From assembly GCF_025336545.1 (NCBI RefSeq), contig NZ_JAODBU010000011.1, positions 62,001-126,000 on the forward strand: a stretch of DNA of 64,000 nt, given 5' to 3'. Source of the DNA: Eubacterium_U album (lineage in GTDB: Bacteria; Bacillota; Clostridia; Lachnospirales; Lachnospiraceae). The position numbers and the translations under genes are program-made. Below, piece after piece: positions 1 to 9,188 of the stretch; within the stretch, counting starts at the first letter, position 1, and each line of letters starts with the position of its first letter. The notes beneath the pieces were generated by a model that saw only the letters and a program-made list of their open reading frames with translations, was not told the DNA's origin and did not search any database.

Positions 1-394
1 CTATTCCTGATTCTAATGAATGTCTTCTACTATGCAAATTTTCTATATTATATAACCATGTTGTATGGCTTTCGTTAGTATTATCACTTTCCTGTGTTTT
101 AACCCAATCTTTGTATGCCTGACATACTGTTGCAACATCTGGTCCCTCAGTACCTATTTTACAGGCTTTTGTCTTTCCTGATAAAATTCCATTTGCAGTA
201 AATAACGACAACTGTGTTATATCTGATATTCCTGCTTTACCATTTTCATCTAATAAATATTCGCTAATACCATTTTCACCATGTTCTTTACGAATATCAT
301 CAATGTTAAGATTCATAACCGGGTAACCAAGTGCATCACCTACAGCACCACCTAACATACAACCCCTTACCTTATCTAAAATAATAGGATTCAT
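1..394 (-). CDS. ADP-ribosylglycohydrolase (DraG/ARH family), C-terminus cut by window edge
   Basis: An open minus-strand frame begins at ATG 394-392 and runs off the left edge, so only about 131 N-terminal residues are visible. The start is preceded by a strong AGGAGGAGG ribosome binding site. Residues 9-23 read VRGCMLGGAVGDALG, the hallmark N-terminal motif of the ADP-ribosylglycohydrolase family, which removes ADP-ribose from proteins or nucleic acids using two magnesium ions. The second family motif, usually SDDTQ followed by a hydrophobic stretch (TLFTA type), is present as SDITQLSLFTANGIL, so one of the two metal-binding aspartates is isoleucine. The family assignment is firm. Catalytic competence is uncertain, because the C-terminal DD motif lies outside the window. 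Confidence 0.85.
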   Translation of the reverse strand, partial: MNPIILDKVRGCMLGGAVGDALGYPVMNLNIDDIRKEHGENGISEYLLDENGKAGISDITQLSLFTANGILSGKTKACKIGTEGPDVATVCQAYKDWVKTQESDNTNESHTTWLYNIENLHSRRHSLESGI

Positions 395-490
395 TAATTT
401 CCTCCTCCTTTTATCCTTTACGCACAACTATATTATCATTTCCAATTTTTCATTGTGCGATGTAACTATTCACGTTCTTACATATTTTCC

Positions 491-519
491 ATTATAATAC
501 AAATATTCTATATACTCAA
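491..519 (-). promoter_or_regulatory. Sigma-A promoter of the ADP-ribosylglycohydrolase gene
   Basis: On the minus strand TTGAGT (519-514) and TATAAT (496-491) are separated by exactly 17 bp and lie about 100 bp upstream of the start at 394. The match to the housekeeping promoter consensus is good. Confidence 0.6.
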
Positions 520-539
520 AACAATATTTTACTAATTTG

Positions 540-1604
540 TTAATTTTTTATTGCCCAACGCATTTTTGTTGATCTTGCACGCGGATTCATATTACATTCT
601 TCTGCAGACGGTCTTATTACATCCTTTGCAATTTCTGAAAATATTCCCTGCTTATATAGGGCTTTAAATGCCTTCTTTACAAGTCTGTCTTCACCTGAAT
701 GGAAAGTCAGAATCGCAACTCTTCCACCTGGTGCCATTGCATCCGGTAGTTTTTCAAGAAAATCATATAACACTTCAAATTCATTATTTACATCAATTCT
801 TAAAGCCTGAAATGTTCTGGCACAGGACTTTTTCACTGCTTCTTTTCTTTCTTTCTGTGGAATAAAAGATAATGCCTCTTCTATTACATCTTTAAGCATA
901 AGTGTTGTTGTTATTTTCTGTCCTTTTCGGTTCCTTTCCACTATAGCCTTTGCAATTTCAGCGGCATAAGGTTCGTCTGAGTTTTCAATAAACATCCCTT
1001 CAAGTTCATCTTCCCTGATATTTTCCAATCTTTGAGCTGCTGAAATTCCTTTATGCGGATTTAATCGTAAATCAAGCGGGCCATCATATTTATAAGTAAA
1101 TCCTCTCTCCGGATTGTCAATCTGCATAGATGATACACCTAAATCTGCCAATACAAAATCAAATGGGCCGTATTCTTTTGCCACTTCATCTATATTTGCA
1201 AAATTAGTATTAATAGCTGTAAATATATTGTCTCCAAATCCTTTGTCTGCTAATCTCTTTTTTGTTTTTTCTATTTCTATCGGATCTATATCTAATCCGT
1301 ATACATGACCATTTCCTTCAAGGCATTCGAGCATCTTTGATGTATGTCCACCATATCCTAGAGTTGCATCCAATCCTTTCTGCCCCGGCTTTATTTGTAA
1401 AAATTCTAATATTTCTTTTACACAAATAGATATATGCATACCTGCAGGAGTACTTCCCTTTCGTATTACTTTTTCTATTGTATCAGCATATTTTTCAGGC
1501 TGTTGTTCTTTATACTTTTCTGCATACGTTCTCGGGTGTGTTCCTTTATATCTTACCCTTCTTTTGTGAACTTTTTCTGTCTCAATATTTTGGTTGTTAT
1601 CCAT
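540..1604 (-). CDS. rsmH: RsmH/MraW-like 16S rRNA (cytosine-N4) methyltransferase
   Basis: A 354-residue protein. It has the class I SAM-binding motif GLDATLGYGGHTSKML (residues ~99-114), FDFVLADLGVSSMQID (~149-164), DEPYAAEIAKAIVERN and a C-terminal ILTFHSGEDRLVKKAFK plus RPSAEE block, all typical of RsmH, which methylates N4 of C1402 in 16S rRNA. A basic N-terminal extension of about 60 residues (KRRVRYKGTHPRTYAEKY) precedes the usual TPAGMHISICVKE start region. The usual glycine-rich motif is DATLGxGGHS, so this copy is slightly divergent. It is not in a division/cell-wall (dcw) cluster: no ftsL, pbp or mraY neighbour is present. Lachnospiraceae often carry a second RsmH paralogue of this kind. 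The start is supported by AAAGGA 8 bp upstream. Confidence 0.8.
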   Translation of the reverse strand: MDNNQNIETEKVHKRRVRYKGTHPRTYAEKYKEQQPEKYADTIEKVIRKGSTPAGMHISICVKEILEFLQIKPGQKGLDATLGYGGHTSKMLECLEGNGHVYGLDIDPIEIEKTKKRLADKGFGDNIFTAINTNFANIDEVAKEYGPFDFVLADLGVSSMQIDNPERGFTYKYDGPLDLRLNPHKGISAAQRLENIREDELEGMFIENSDEPYAAEIAKAIVERNRKGQKITTTLMLKDVIEEALSFIPQKERKEAVKKSCARTFQALRIDVNNEFEVLYDFLEKLPDAMAPGGRVAILTFHSGEDRLVKKAFKALYKQGIFSEIAKDVIRPSAEECNMNPRARSTKMRWAIKN

Positions 1605-1757
1605 TATGCAATCCTTTCACTATTATATTTTAGGGGGTATTTAAAATATATATTTTTTACAGCTATGAAATGGTAGTTATTTGCACAAATTTTAATCACG
1701 TCACATTTATTTATAACTGCATACCGTTTTCTGTAAACTATATAGACATTTAATAGT

Positions 1758-2417
1758 CTATACTCTCTTTGAATCGTTAAATTCTAATAACATTTCTACC
1801 GAGTTTAACATACAATTCATCTGATATTCTACTGCAAAGCATATTTGCTCGAATTCAGGATATCTTATCCTTGCCTGTTGAATAAGAGGAATGACATGCT
1901 TATCTGTCTCATTAATGTACTTAACGAGTCTTTTTCTCGAAAATATTAAAGCCATTGTCGACACATTATTACACCTGTCAAACATCTTTGTTATCGTTGC
2001 TTCTCTATTATCAATTAGCCTTGCAAAATATTTTAATCTTGCTTCTTCCTTATCCTCACCTGGCTTAACTTCAAATGTCATTGCTTTTACCCCAGCTTTA
2101 ACAATATCATTTATAGGCATACTTGTTTCCGAAATATTACAATCTTCACACACATCATGTAAAAGCATCGTTGCAATTATGTTGTCTTCTTTAATTCCTA
2201 AGGATATTGCATGTCTTGCAATTGTTAACGGATGAATAATATACGGTCCACCTTCCATCCTTGTCTGTTCCTTATGGCATTCATTCGCCATTTCCAATGC
2301 CATAATTGACTGTTCCATGTTGTTATCATGCACATATCTGTAAATATAATTGTACAGTTCATCCACGTTCATTACATCCTGTACTCTCTGATGAATTCTT
2401 ACTTTGTCATTTGTCAT
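1758..2417 (-). CDS. Small HD-domain hydrolase of the SpoT/Mesh1 type
   Basis: A 219-residue protein. I prefer ATG 2417 to the upstream GTG because GGGG lies 8 bp before it. The HD signature is complete: GGPYIIHPLTIARHA (~43-57), then ATMLLHDVCEDC (~82-93), then TKMFDRCNNVSTMA (~144-157), giving H, HD and D metal ligands spaced as in the hydrolase half of RelA/SpoT proteins. There is no synthetase, TGS or ACT domain, so it resembles a small alarmone hydrolase that removes the 3'-pyrophosphate of (p)ppGpp. Other nucleotide substrates are possible. It stands alone between rsmH and the glucanase genes. Confidence 0.7.
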   Translation of the reverse strand: MTNDKVRIHQRVQDVMNVDELYNYIYRYVHDNNMEQSIMALEMANECHKEQTRMEGGPYIIHPLTIARHAISLGIKEDNIIATMLLHDVCEDCNISETSMPINDIVKAGVKAMTFEVKPGEDKEEARLKYFARLIDNREATITKMFDRCNNVSTMALIFSRKRLVKYINETDKHVIPLIQQARIRYPEFEQICFAVEYQMNCMLNSVEMLLEFNDSKRV

Positions 2418-2426
2418 AATAATCAC

Positions 2427-2660
2427 CCCTTTGTGTTGTTATACGCATTTGACACTATTAAATTGTAAATAAAGTTATTATTTTATTTTATCATATTAGT
2501 GTAAAATGTTCTACCAAAACCCTGGAATATTGCACTTAAACTCATACAAATATTGCGGTGATTTTTTCAAATATTTCATTAAAAAACATACAAGTATTAC
2601 ATCAAAAATTATACAAATATTTCATTAAAATTGATTCATAATAAAGTCCCATATATAACA
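2427..2660. other. AT-rich intergenic region with degenerate short repeats
   Basis: There is no gene here. Positions ~2545-2635 contain three imperfect copies of an element resembling ATACAAATATTTCATTAAAA, interrupted by AT-rich DNA. The segment also carries the promoter region of the HD hydrolase gene. I see no clear sigma-A promoter or operator. Confidence 0.4.
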
Positions 2661-2706
2661 CAAAGAGGCTTCGCTTCAACAACCTAAATGTTGAAGCGAT
2701 AGCCTC
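2661..2706 (-). terminator. Intrinsic terminator after the GH87 operon
   Basis: Nearly perfect inverted arms (GAGGCT..CGCTTCAAC and GTTGAAGCG..AGCCTC) are followed on the minus strand by TTTGTGTT. It lies 20 bp downstream of the stop codon of the GH87 gene at 2726. Confidence 0.8.
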
Positions 2707-2725
2707 CGTTTTCAATATCTTTTAT

Positions 2726-5700
2726 TTATTTTTCTATTGTATTGCTCCAATTATAATCAATTGGTAATTCTGCAGGATTTACCACCTTAAGAATCTTATC
2801 ATATAAGTAATTATGAGCTGCCTCATTTACCATTGATCTCTTCTGGTAAATCTTCTTTCCGATTTCATAAATATTGAATTCTTCTACATCACTGTATGCA
2901 ATTGTTCCGTCTTCTAAAATTGCATATGATCTTGTGTAATATGTTGCTGAAAGTCCTGCTGCATTGTAATCTTTTAATCCAAATGTTCTTACATAATTCT
3001 TTGCTGTCTTTGAATTGCCAACTACATCACCAATTAAACCTTTGTCTGTTGCTTCATAGCTTGCTACATAAGAATTCTTGCTGTTTAATACAATGTCATT
3101 CTTTGTTATTGGGTTGTCACCATATACTATTCCGCAAATAACACCTGCTTTTTCTACTTTCTTTCCATCAATTTCAGGTTCTACAGAATATACGATACGA
3201 ATTCCCATATCTCCTTCTACTCCGTTGAACTTAGCACTCATCTGATATCCATGTACAATAACTTTATCTGAAACCATTGATGGAGCTTCTGCCGGTTTTG
3301 TTGTTTCAGGTTCCTTTGTTGTTGTTTCTACCTGTTTAGTTGTTGTTTCAGGTGCCTTTGTTGTTGTTTCTACCTGCTTTGTTGTTGTCTCAACCGGTTT
3401 TGTTGTTGGTTGTTCTACAGCTGCTGTTTTATAAAGTCGTGCATCTGTAATTGTGAAGCTTCCGTATCCTTGTGTATTATGAATATGGAAACCAGTATTT
3501 GTCTGGTTAATATTTAAACCTGATTTCTGAAGGTCAATTACAACTGTCTTTGCAGTGGATGATGGAGCTTCAACTACATCGCCGCTTGTTGTCACAAACT
3601 TAACTGCCTGATTTTTGTTGAACCAATACGGATTCTTCATATCTGTAAAGAATTCTAATCTAAGTTCTTCAAATGCTCTTGTATCACCTGTATATGTCAA
3701 CTGAAGATATCTGTATCCTGCAGGTGCTTTGTAATTTACCTGACCCATATACTGATATCCGCTTCCTGTACCTACTGTCCATGTTTTCATAAACTCATTA
3801 AGTACAATATCTCCTGATGTATCTCTTGAAGTTTCAGGTGTCTTAGTTGTTGTTTCAGCCGGTTTAGCTGTTGTTTCAGGTGCCTTTGTTGTTGTTTCAG
3901 CCTGTTTTGTCGTTGTTTCAGGTGCCTTTGTTGTTTCAACCGGCTTTGTTGTTTCAACCTGTCCAGGATTGTTTAAATCATCAGGTGCATCAGGATTTTC
4001 AATCATTGATGCTGTTGGAATATTTAATGAAATAGTATATTTGTTGTTATCTTCATTAACTTCATTCTGAATTCTATTAACATCATCAACCCATGCCATT
4101 ATGCTATGTTTTCCACTTGTAGCTGTCCAGTAATTTCTCTGTGCTGAACCAGAATTTACTGTTAAATCAACTGACTGTCCTGCTGCCAATCCGCTATTAT
4201 ATGTATCGCACCATAAAATATTTGATGTATTTCCATCAATCTGTAACTGATATCCAATAGTTGTTCCTGCCGGAATAGCTGTATCACCTGCATTTGTAAT
4301 TGTTGCAGTAAATACTAACTGATCTCCAACAGCAATGTCCTGCTTATTAGCAACTATCTTTGATACAACTAAGTCATATCCACCTGAAACTCTTGTTACA
4401 GGATTTGTAGCTGCATCTCCATAAACATTAAATTTCTTTGTTCTTGTATTATTGTTCTTGTCTGTTTCATTTGGAAGTTTATTTGTATCATCTGCTGTTG
4501 CAACGATTGTATGACCTCCTCTTGAAGCTGTCCAAGCACCTGTTGTTGAAAGTTTAACTGTCTGTCTTGCTTTCAAACCATCTTTGAATTTCTGATTTCT
4601 ATAAGTTGTTGTTCCATCAACTACAACTTTGAATCCAATTGTTACTCCTTCAGGAATATCTACATTACTTGTATTAGTAATTGCAACAGAGAATGTAACC
4701 TTATCTCCATTTTTAAGGTCTGATGAGCCATTTTCATTTTTCCATGTTAAACCTGTTAAAGCAATATCATATCCTGTAATACCTTCTAATGGATTTGTAA
4801 CACCACCTTGCTGTCCACCATCAATATATGGTTCAGGATAACCAGGTACTGTATATGTAACATCATCTTCATGGATTGTTGCATTCTTTATACATGATGA
4901 ATCTGTTCCACCTGTATAGAAATATGGTGAACCATCTGTATTCTTAAATGCAGAATTTGCAATTTCGATTCCATTAAATGTAGCTGATGATGAGCTTCCA
5001 AGTCTGATAGCTGCACCTGCATGAGGAACTGATGAATAATTTCCCTGCTGACCATCTATACCTGAGCCTAAAATCTTAGTATTGTTAAATACTACATTGC
5101 TTGCTGAGTTATCAAGAATTCTAATACCATCATGCTGAGCATCGTAAATCTGAGTATTGTTAAATGTTACATTCTTGACTTCCTGCTTGATATCAACTGC
5201 ACCAAGTTCTTCACCCCAGCTGTCCTTTGTACATCCGGCACGAACTATGATGTTATTATCAAATGTCATATTTTTACACTCACTAAATTTGTAACCGTCA
5301 AATGTTGTATTTAAATGAATACCTGCTGCCATAAATGTATCGCAAATGTAGTTGTTATAAACTTTGAAATTATCACCACCATAGATTGCAATACCACCGG
5401 CTCTCCATATGAAATCAATTGTATTATATGCGAATACATTTCCAGATTCATTTTTAGCTCCGCCCCAGCTGTTATTCCAACATGCCAAGCCATCATCACC
5501 ATTGTTTCTGATAGAGCAGTTGTAAACTGTTGCATTGCTTGTACCCTGACAGAAGTTTACTCCGTCTGCAAGATTATTTCTAATTCTACAGTCCATTACT
5601 TTAACTCCGTCTGAGTAATCCATTTTTCCATTGTAATCACCAAACCAGAATCCACATTCAAAATGTTCTTCCCAAATATCATGGATTACTGATCCATCTG

Positions 5701-6742
5701 TGAATACATCCATAAAGCATTTATATACTGCCTGCTGATTATAACGTGATCTAAGATTTGAATTAATGTACATATTACAAAATTCAATATTATTACAATA
5801 TCCATCCTTTGAACCGCTTGTCTGCCATCCACCGGAAATACCACCGCCACCGGCATCAGGATTTGTAAACTGAATATTTGTATACCACATACCTGCACCT
5901 GTAATCTTCATGTTTGAACCATATAATCTCCAAACCTGTCCGATTTCAAATGTTCCTGCCGGGATATAAACATCCATGTTTGATCTGTCTGCTTCTTCTA
6001 TACAACGATAAATTGCATCATAGTCGTCCTGTCCATCATCAGGAACTGCTCCAAAATCTTCAACATTTAAAGAATTGTCCGGCTGTGCAATTTCATCCGG
6101 CACATCTTCAATTTCAAGGAAGTCTACACCATATTCTAAAGCATTGGCTCCACTGCTCTGAATTCTGATTGTATCACCCTTTTTTAAAGAGTTATCTAAT
6201 TTAAAATGTACTTCATCAAAAGCGAAACATGGCACTCCACCATCATTATTATCACTTGGATTTCCACTGGCAAAATACTGCCACATAAAATAAGATGTTA
6301 AATCAATTGTCTTTTTGTACTGTCCGTTTACATACACATCTAATGAGCCTTTAAGTCCCATTCCATCACTGGAATCAGGCATTGTAAATCTCATTGTAAC
6401 CCCATCTCCGGTAGTGTTCATTGTCCACTCTGCGTAAGCTCCTTTTCCAGGAAGTCTTACATATGACTGTTCCGAAGCCTGGCTTGCAATATTCATTCTG
6501 TCGAAATTCTTTGATGAAGCAATCTGTGCTCCGCCACCAATATTCGCCTGTAATGAATCATATCTTGTGTAAGGAACCTTAGCTCCTACACGTCCACTTG
6601 CATCAGCTTGCGGAATATCAAACTTTGATTCCGAAGCCACCCCTGCGTTTACCTTAAACACACTCTGTGCTGAAGGTAAAGGTTGTAATACCATTGCCCC
6701 TGCTAAAGCAAATGATAAAACCTTTTGAATACTTTTTCTCAT
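2726..6742 (-). CDS. Secreted GH87 alpha-1,3-glucanase with CARDB and repeat-module domains
   Basis: A 1338-residue protein from ATG 6742 (RBS GAAGGAG; the upstream frame extension is rejected). Order of parts: signal peptide 1-~35; N-terminal beta-sandwich with AEWTM and MRFTMPDSSDG; GH87 right-handed beta-helix ~230-600; two CARDB domains (~630-870); Thr/Glu/Pro linker; one ~125-residue module (see 9189-11087); a second linker; and a C-terminal domain I do not recognise. Catalytic aspartates are D393 (ADGVNFCQG) and D416/D417 (NGDDGLACW). The spacing of +23 and +24 equals that of the three catalytic Asp of characterised GH87 alpha-1,3-glucanases. GH87 enzymes cut alpha-1,3 bonds in fungal or bacterial alpha-glucan (EC 3.2.1.59) or in nigeran (EC 3.2.1.61). 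An operator-like site lies just upstream at 6771. No LPxTG motif is visible, so the protein is probably released or held through its binding modules. Confidence 0.85.
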   Translation of the reverse strand: MRKSIQKVLSFALAGAMVLQPLPSAQSVFKVNAGVASESKFDIPQADASGRVGAKVPYTRYDSLQANIGGGAQIASSKNFDRMNIASQASEQSYVRLPGKGAYAEWTMNTTGDGVTMRFTMPDSSDGMGLKGSLDVYVNGQYKKTIDLTSYFMWQYFASGNPSDNNDGGVPCFAFDEVHFKLDNSLKKGDTIRIQSSGANALEYGVDFLEIEDVPDEIAQPDNSLNVEDFGAVPDDGQDDYDAIYRCIEEADRSNMDVYIPAGTFEIGQVWRLYGSNMKITGAGMWYTNIQFTNPDAGGGGISGGWQTSGSKDGYCNNIEFCNMYINSNLRSRYNQQAVYKCFMDVFTDGSVIHDIWEEHFECGFWFGDYNGKMDYSDGVKVMDCRIRNNLADGVNFCQGTSNATVYNCSIRNNGDDGLACWNNSWGGAKNESGNVFAYNTIDFIWRAGGIAIYGGDNFKVYNNYICDTFMAAGIHLNTTFDGYKFSECKNMTFDNNIIVRAGCTKDSWGEELGAVDIKQEVKNVTFNNTQIYDAQHDGIRILDNSASNVVFNNTKILGSGIDGQQGNYSSVPHAGAAIRLGSSSSATFNGIEIANSAFKNTDGSPYFYTGGTDSSCIKNATIHEDDVTYTVPGYPEPYIDGGQQGGVTNPLEGITGYDIALTGLTWKNENGSSDLKNGDKVTFSVAITNTSNVDIPEGVTIGFKVVVDGTTTYRNQKFKDGLKARQTVKLSTTGAWTASRGGHTIVATADDTNKLPNETDKNNNTRTKKFNVYGDAATNPVTRVSGGYDLVVSKIVANKQDIAVGDQLVFTATITNAGDTAIPAGTTIGYQLQIDGNTSNILWCDTYNSGLAAGQSVDLTVNSGSAQRNYWTATSGKHSIMAWVDDVNRIQNEVNEDNNKYTISLNIPTASMIENPDAPDDLNNPGQVETTKPVETTKAPETTTKQAETTTKAPETTAKPAETTTKTPETSRDTSGDIVLNEFMKTWTVGTGSGYQYMGQVNYKAPAGYRYLQLTYTGDTRAFEELRLEFFTDMKNPYWFNKNQAVKFVTTSGDVVEAPSSTAKTVVIDLQKSGLNINQTNTGFHIHNTQGYGSFTITDARLYKTAAVEQPTTKPVETTTKQVETTTKAPETTTKQVETTTKEPETTKPAEAPSMVSDKVIVHGYQMSAKFNGVEGDMGIRIVYSVEPEIDGKKVEKAGVICGIVYGDNPITKNDIVLNSKNSYVASYEATDKGLIGDVVGNSKTAKNYVRTFGLKDYNAAGLSATYYTRSYAILEDGTIAYSDVEEFNIYEIGKKIYQKRSMVNEAAHNYLYDKILKVVNPAELPIDYNWSNTIEK

Positions 6743-6770
6743 GTTTCTTCTCCTTCTTATTTTATTTAAA

Positions 6771-6784
6771 GTTTTACGTTCAAC
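6771..6784. promoter_or_regulatory. Operator-like site (LacI regulon) before the GH87 gene
   Basis: GTTTTACGTTCAAC matches the palindrome GTTTAACGTTAAAC at 12 of 14 positions and lies 29 bp upstream of ATG 6742. Confidence 0.5.
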
Positions 6785-6802
6785 TATTCGCAATTGTGTT
6801 GG

Positions 6803-9115
6803 TTATTTAGATACGACCCCCGACCATCTTCCATATAATCTTTTCTTTTCCACAATTTTATACGCTCTAGCCTTAACGTAATACTTTTTTGCTACATTGA
6901 TTTTTTTGAAAACCGCTTTTGTCCCCTTTAAGTTTTTAGTAAGAGTATTTTTGCCTACAAACTTCTTTGAAGTTGAAACTTTAATCTGATACCTGTAAAC
7001 CCCTCTTAATTTTTTCAAAGTAATTTTCATTTTACCTTTTGTCTTTTTTACAGATTTAATTTTTACTTTTCCCGGTTTATTCTTTGTTATTTTTTTCTTA
7101 GTCTCATCATTCTGATTTGAAACTGTTTCTGAATTCGAAGATGTTCCCGAATTCATTAAATTTCCCGTATCATTACGGTTGTCATTTCCAGGTGTTGTCT
7201 CGTTATCACCTGGTTTTATTGTCTCCTCATCCTTTGTAACATCTGAAACTTCAGGATATCCCGGTACTTCATAAGCCAAATTATTATACAACAATTCGTT
7301 CAAAATTGAAATTCCATTATAACTTCCTGTAAAAAGATACGGTTTGTCATTATGATTATAAGCACTGTTAGTTATACTTATATTATCAATTTGAGCTTTC
7401 GGACTTCCCGATGTCTTAATTGCTGCTCCTACATTTCCTGACACTTTCTGTCCTGCAGTTCCACTTCCATAAATTATTGTATTTTCAAATTTTATCCCTT
7501 GTATGTTGTCCTTTAAAGCTATTCCATCGTGCCATGCATCATATATTTTTGTATTAACAAATGAAACATTCTTTACATTTTGCGAAATATCTATAGCTGC
7601 TAAAGAACTACCCCAACTATCTTTATATGTTCCACATCTTACCAATGTATTATTTTCGAATTTTATATTTTTCGTATTATTAAATTTATATCCATCAAAT
7701 GTTGTATTCAAATGAATTCCAGATGCCATGAATGTATCGCAAATATAATTATTGTAAATATTAAATCCATCTCCTCCATATATTGCAATGCCTCCGGCTC
7801 TCCAAATAAAGTCTATTGTATTATATGCAAACACATTTCCTGTTTCATCTTTCGCTGACAAATAATTATTATTCCAACATGCCAGTCCGTCATCTCCATT
7901 ATTTCTTATTGAGCAGTTATATACCACACTATTGCTTGTACCCTGACAGAAATTTACTCCGTCAGCTAAATTGTTTCTAATTCTACAATTGATTATTTTC
8001 ATTCCATCTGAATAATCAACTGTTCCACTATAATCTCCTAACCAAAATCCACACTCAAAATGGTCTTCCCAAATATCATGTATTACACTTCCATTTCCCG
8101 GAACATCACTAAAACATTTATATGATGCCTGTTCATTATATCTTGAGCTTAAATTTGAATTAATATACATATTGCAAAATTCTACATTATAACATGAATT
8201 TTCTCCTGCAAATGCAATTCCTCCGCTATTCGCATTACTGTTTGTGAACTGAATGTTTGTATACCACATTCCTGCTCCCGTAACTTTTATGTTCTTTCCA
8301 TAAAAAGTCCATTTTCTGCCTATATTAAAAGTTCCTTCTGGAAAATAAACATCTTTTCCCTGAATATTAGCAGCACTTATACAATTTCTTATTGCATTAT
8401 AATCATCTTTTCCATCATTTGGCTTCGCACCATAATCTACGACATTCAAAGAATTTGCAGGTTGTGCAATAGTTTGTGGAACTTCTTCGATTTCAACAAA
8501 ATCTACACCATAAATTAAATTGTCTCTTCCTGAGTTTTGAACTCTTATTTTGTCCCCCGGATTTAAAGTTTTATTCAAAATAAAATGTACTTCATCAAAT
8601 GCAAAGCACGGAACTCCTCCGTTGTTTTTATCTCTTGGATTTCCACCTGCAAAATATTGCCACATGTAATAAGATGTCAAATCAACTTTCTGACAAAATT
8701 CTCCATTTACATATACATCAAGACTACCTGTTAATCCTTTACCGTCTGTTGAATCCGGCATTGTAAATCTCATTGTTACACCTGAACCACTTTTAACTGC
8801 AGTCCATTCTGCATATGAATTTTTAACCGGCAGACTTACATACGACTGTTGTGACGCCTGACTTGCAATCTTTGTTCGTTCAGATTTTACTGATTCTTCT
8901 ATTTTTGCGCCATTTCCAATCTCTGCATCTTTTGAATCATATCTAAGATAGGGCATGCTTGCACCAATTCTTCCTGCCTCATCTGCTTGAGGAATTTCAA
9001 ATTCTGAACTTATATCCGCCTTTACTTCTGTATTAAATTCTGTCATATTTCCCCCTGTTGTCATTACTATTCCCATCAATATAGCTGTAAAAACTTTTCC
9101 CTTCTTCACTTTCAT
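6803..9115 (-). CDS. Secreted GH87 alpha-1,3-glucanase, second copy
   Basis: A 770-residue paralogue of the enzyme encoded just downstream (gap ~60 bp). It has a signal peptide (MKVKKGKVFTAILMGIVMTT), the same N-terminal beta-sandwich (QADEAGRIGASMPYLRYDS) and the GH87 beta-helix with GAGMWYTNIQFTN, INSNLSSRYNEQASYKCFSD and IWEDHFECGFWLGDY. The three catalytic aspartates are D385, D408 and D409. After the helix comes a short polar linker, then a lysine-rich C-terminal Fn3-like domain (~680-770: KPGKVKIKSVKK ... YYVKARAYK ... GRWSGVV). The same C-terminal domain type ends two other surface proteins here, and it may bind the anionic cell wall. The two GH87 genes look like a tandem duplication whose C-terminal attachments were later exchanged. 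Confidence 0.85.
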   Translation of the reverse strand: MKVKKGKVFTAILMGIVMTTGGNMTEFNTEVKADISSEFEIPQADEAGRIGASMPYLRYDSKDAEIGNGAKIEESVKSERTKIASQASQQSYVSLPVKNSYAEWTAVKSGSGVTMRFTMPDSTDGKGLTGSLDVYVNGEFCQKVDLTSYYMWQYFAGGNPRDKNNGGVPCFAFDEVHFILNKTLNPGDKIRVQNSGRDNLIYGVDFVEIEEVPQTIAQPANSLNVVDYGAKPNDGKDDYNAIRNCISAANIQGKDVYFPEGTFNIGRKWTFYGKNIKVTGAGMWYTNIQFTNSNANSGGIAFAGENSCYNVEFCNMYINSNLSSRYNEQASYKCFSDVPGNGSVIHDIWEDHFECGFWLGDYSGTVDYSDGMKIINCRIRNNLADGVNFCQGTSNSVVYNCSIRNNGDDGLACWNNNYLSAKDETGNVFAYNTIDFIWRAGGIAIYGGDGFNIYNNYICDTFMASGIHLNTTFDGYKFNNTKNIKFENNTLVRCGTYKDSWGSSLAAIDISQNVKNVSFVNTKIYDAWHDGIALKDNIQGIKFENTIIYGSGTAGQKVSGNVGAAIKTSGSPKAQIDNISITNSAYNHNDKPYLFTGSYNGISILNELLYNNLAYEVPGYPEVSDVTKDEETIKPGDNETTPGNDNRNDTGNLMNSGTSSNSETVSNQNDETKKKITKNKPGKVKIKSVKKTKGKMKITLKKLRGVYRYQIKVSTSKKFVGKNTLTKNLKGTKAVFKKINVAKKYYVKARAYKIVEKKRLYGRWSGVVSK

Positions 9116-9130
9116 TTGCCCTTTCTTTTA

Positions 9131-9170
9131 AAACGAAAGCCCTCACATGTTTATTACGTGAGGGCTTTCT
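9131..9170 (-). terminator. Intrinsic terminator between the module protein and GH87 genes
   Basis: A perfect 12-bp inverted repeat GAAAGCCCTCAC / GTGAGGGCTTTC (9135-9146 and 9158-9169) is followed by GTTTTAAAA on the minus strand. It may let only part of transcription continue into the GH87 genes. Confidence 0.85.
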
Positions 9171-9188
9171 AGTAATTAACTGTTATTA

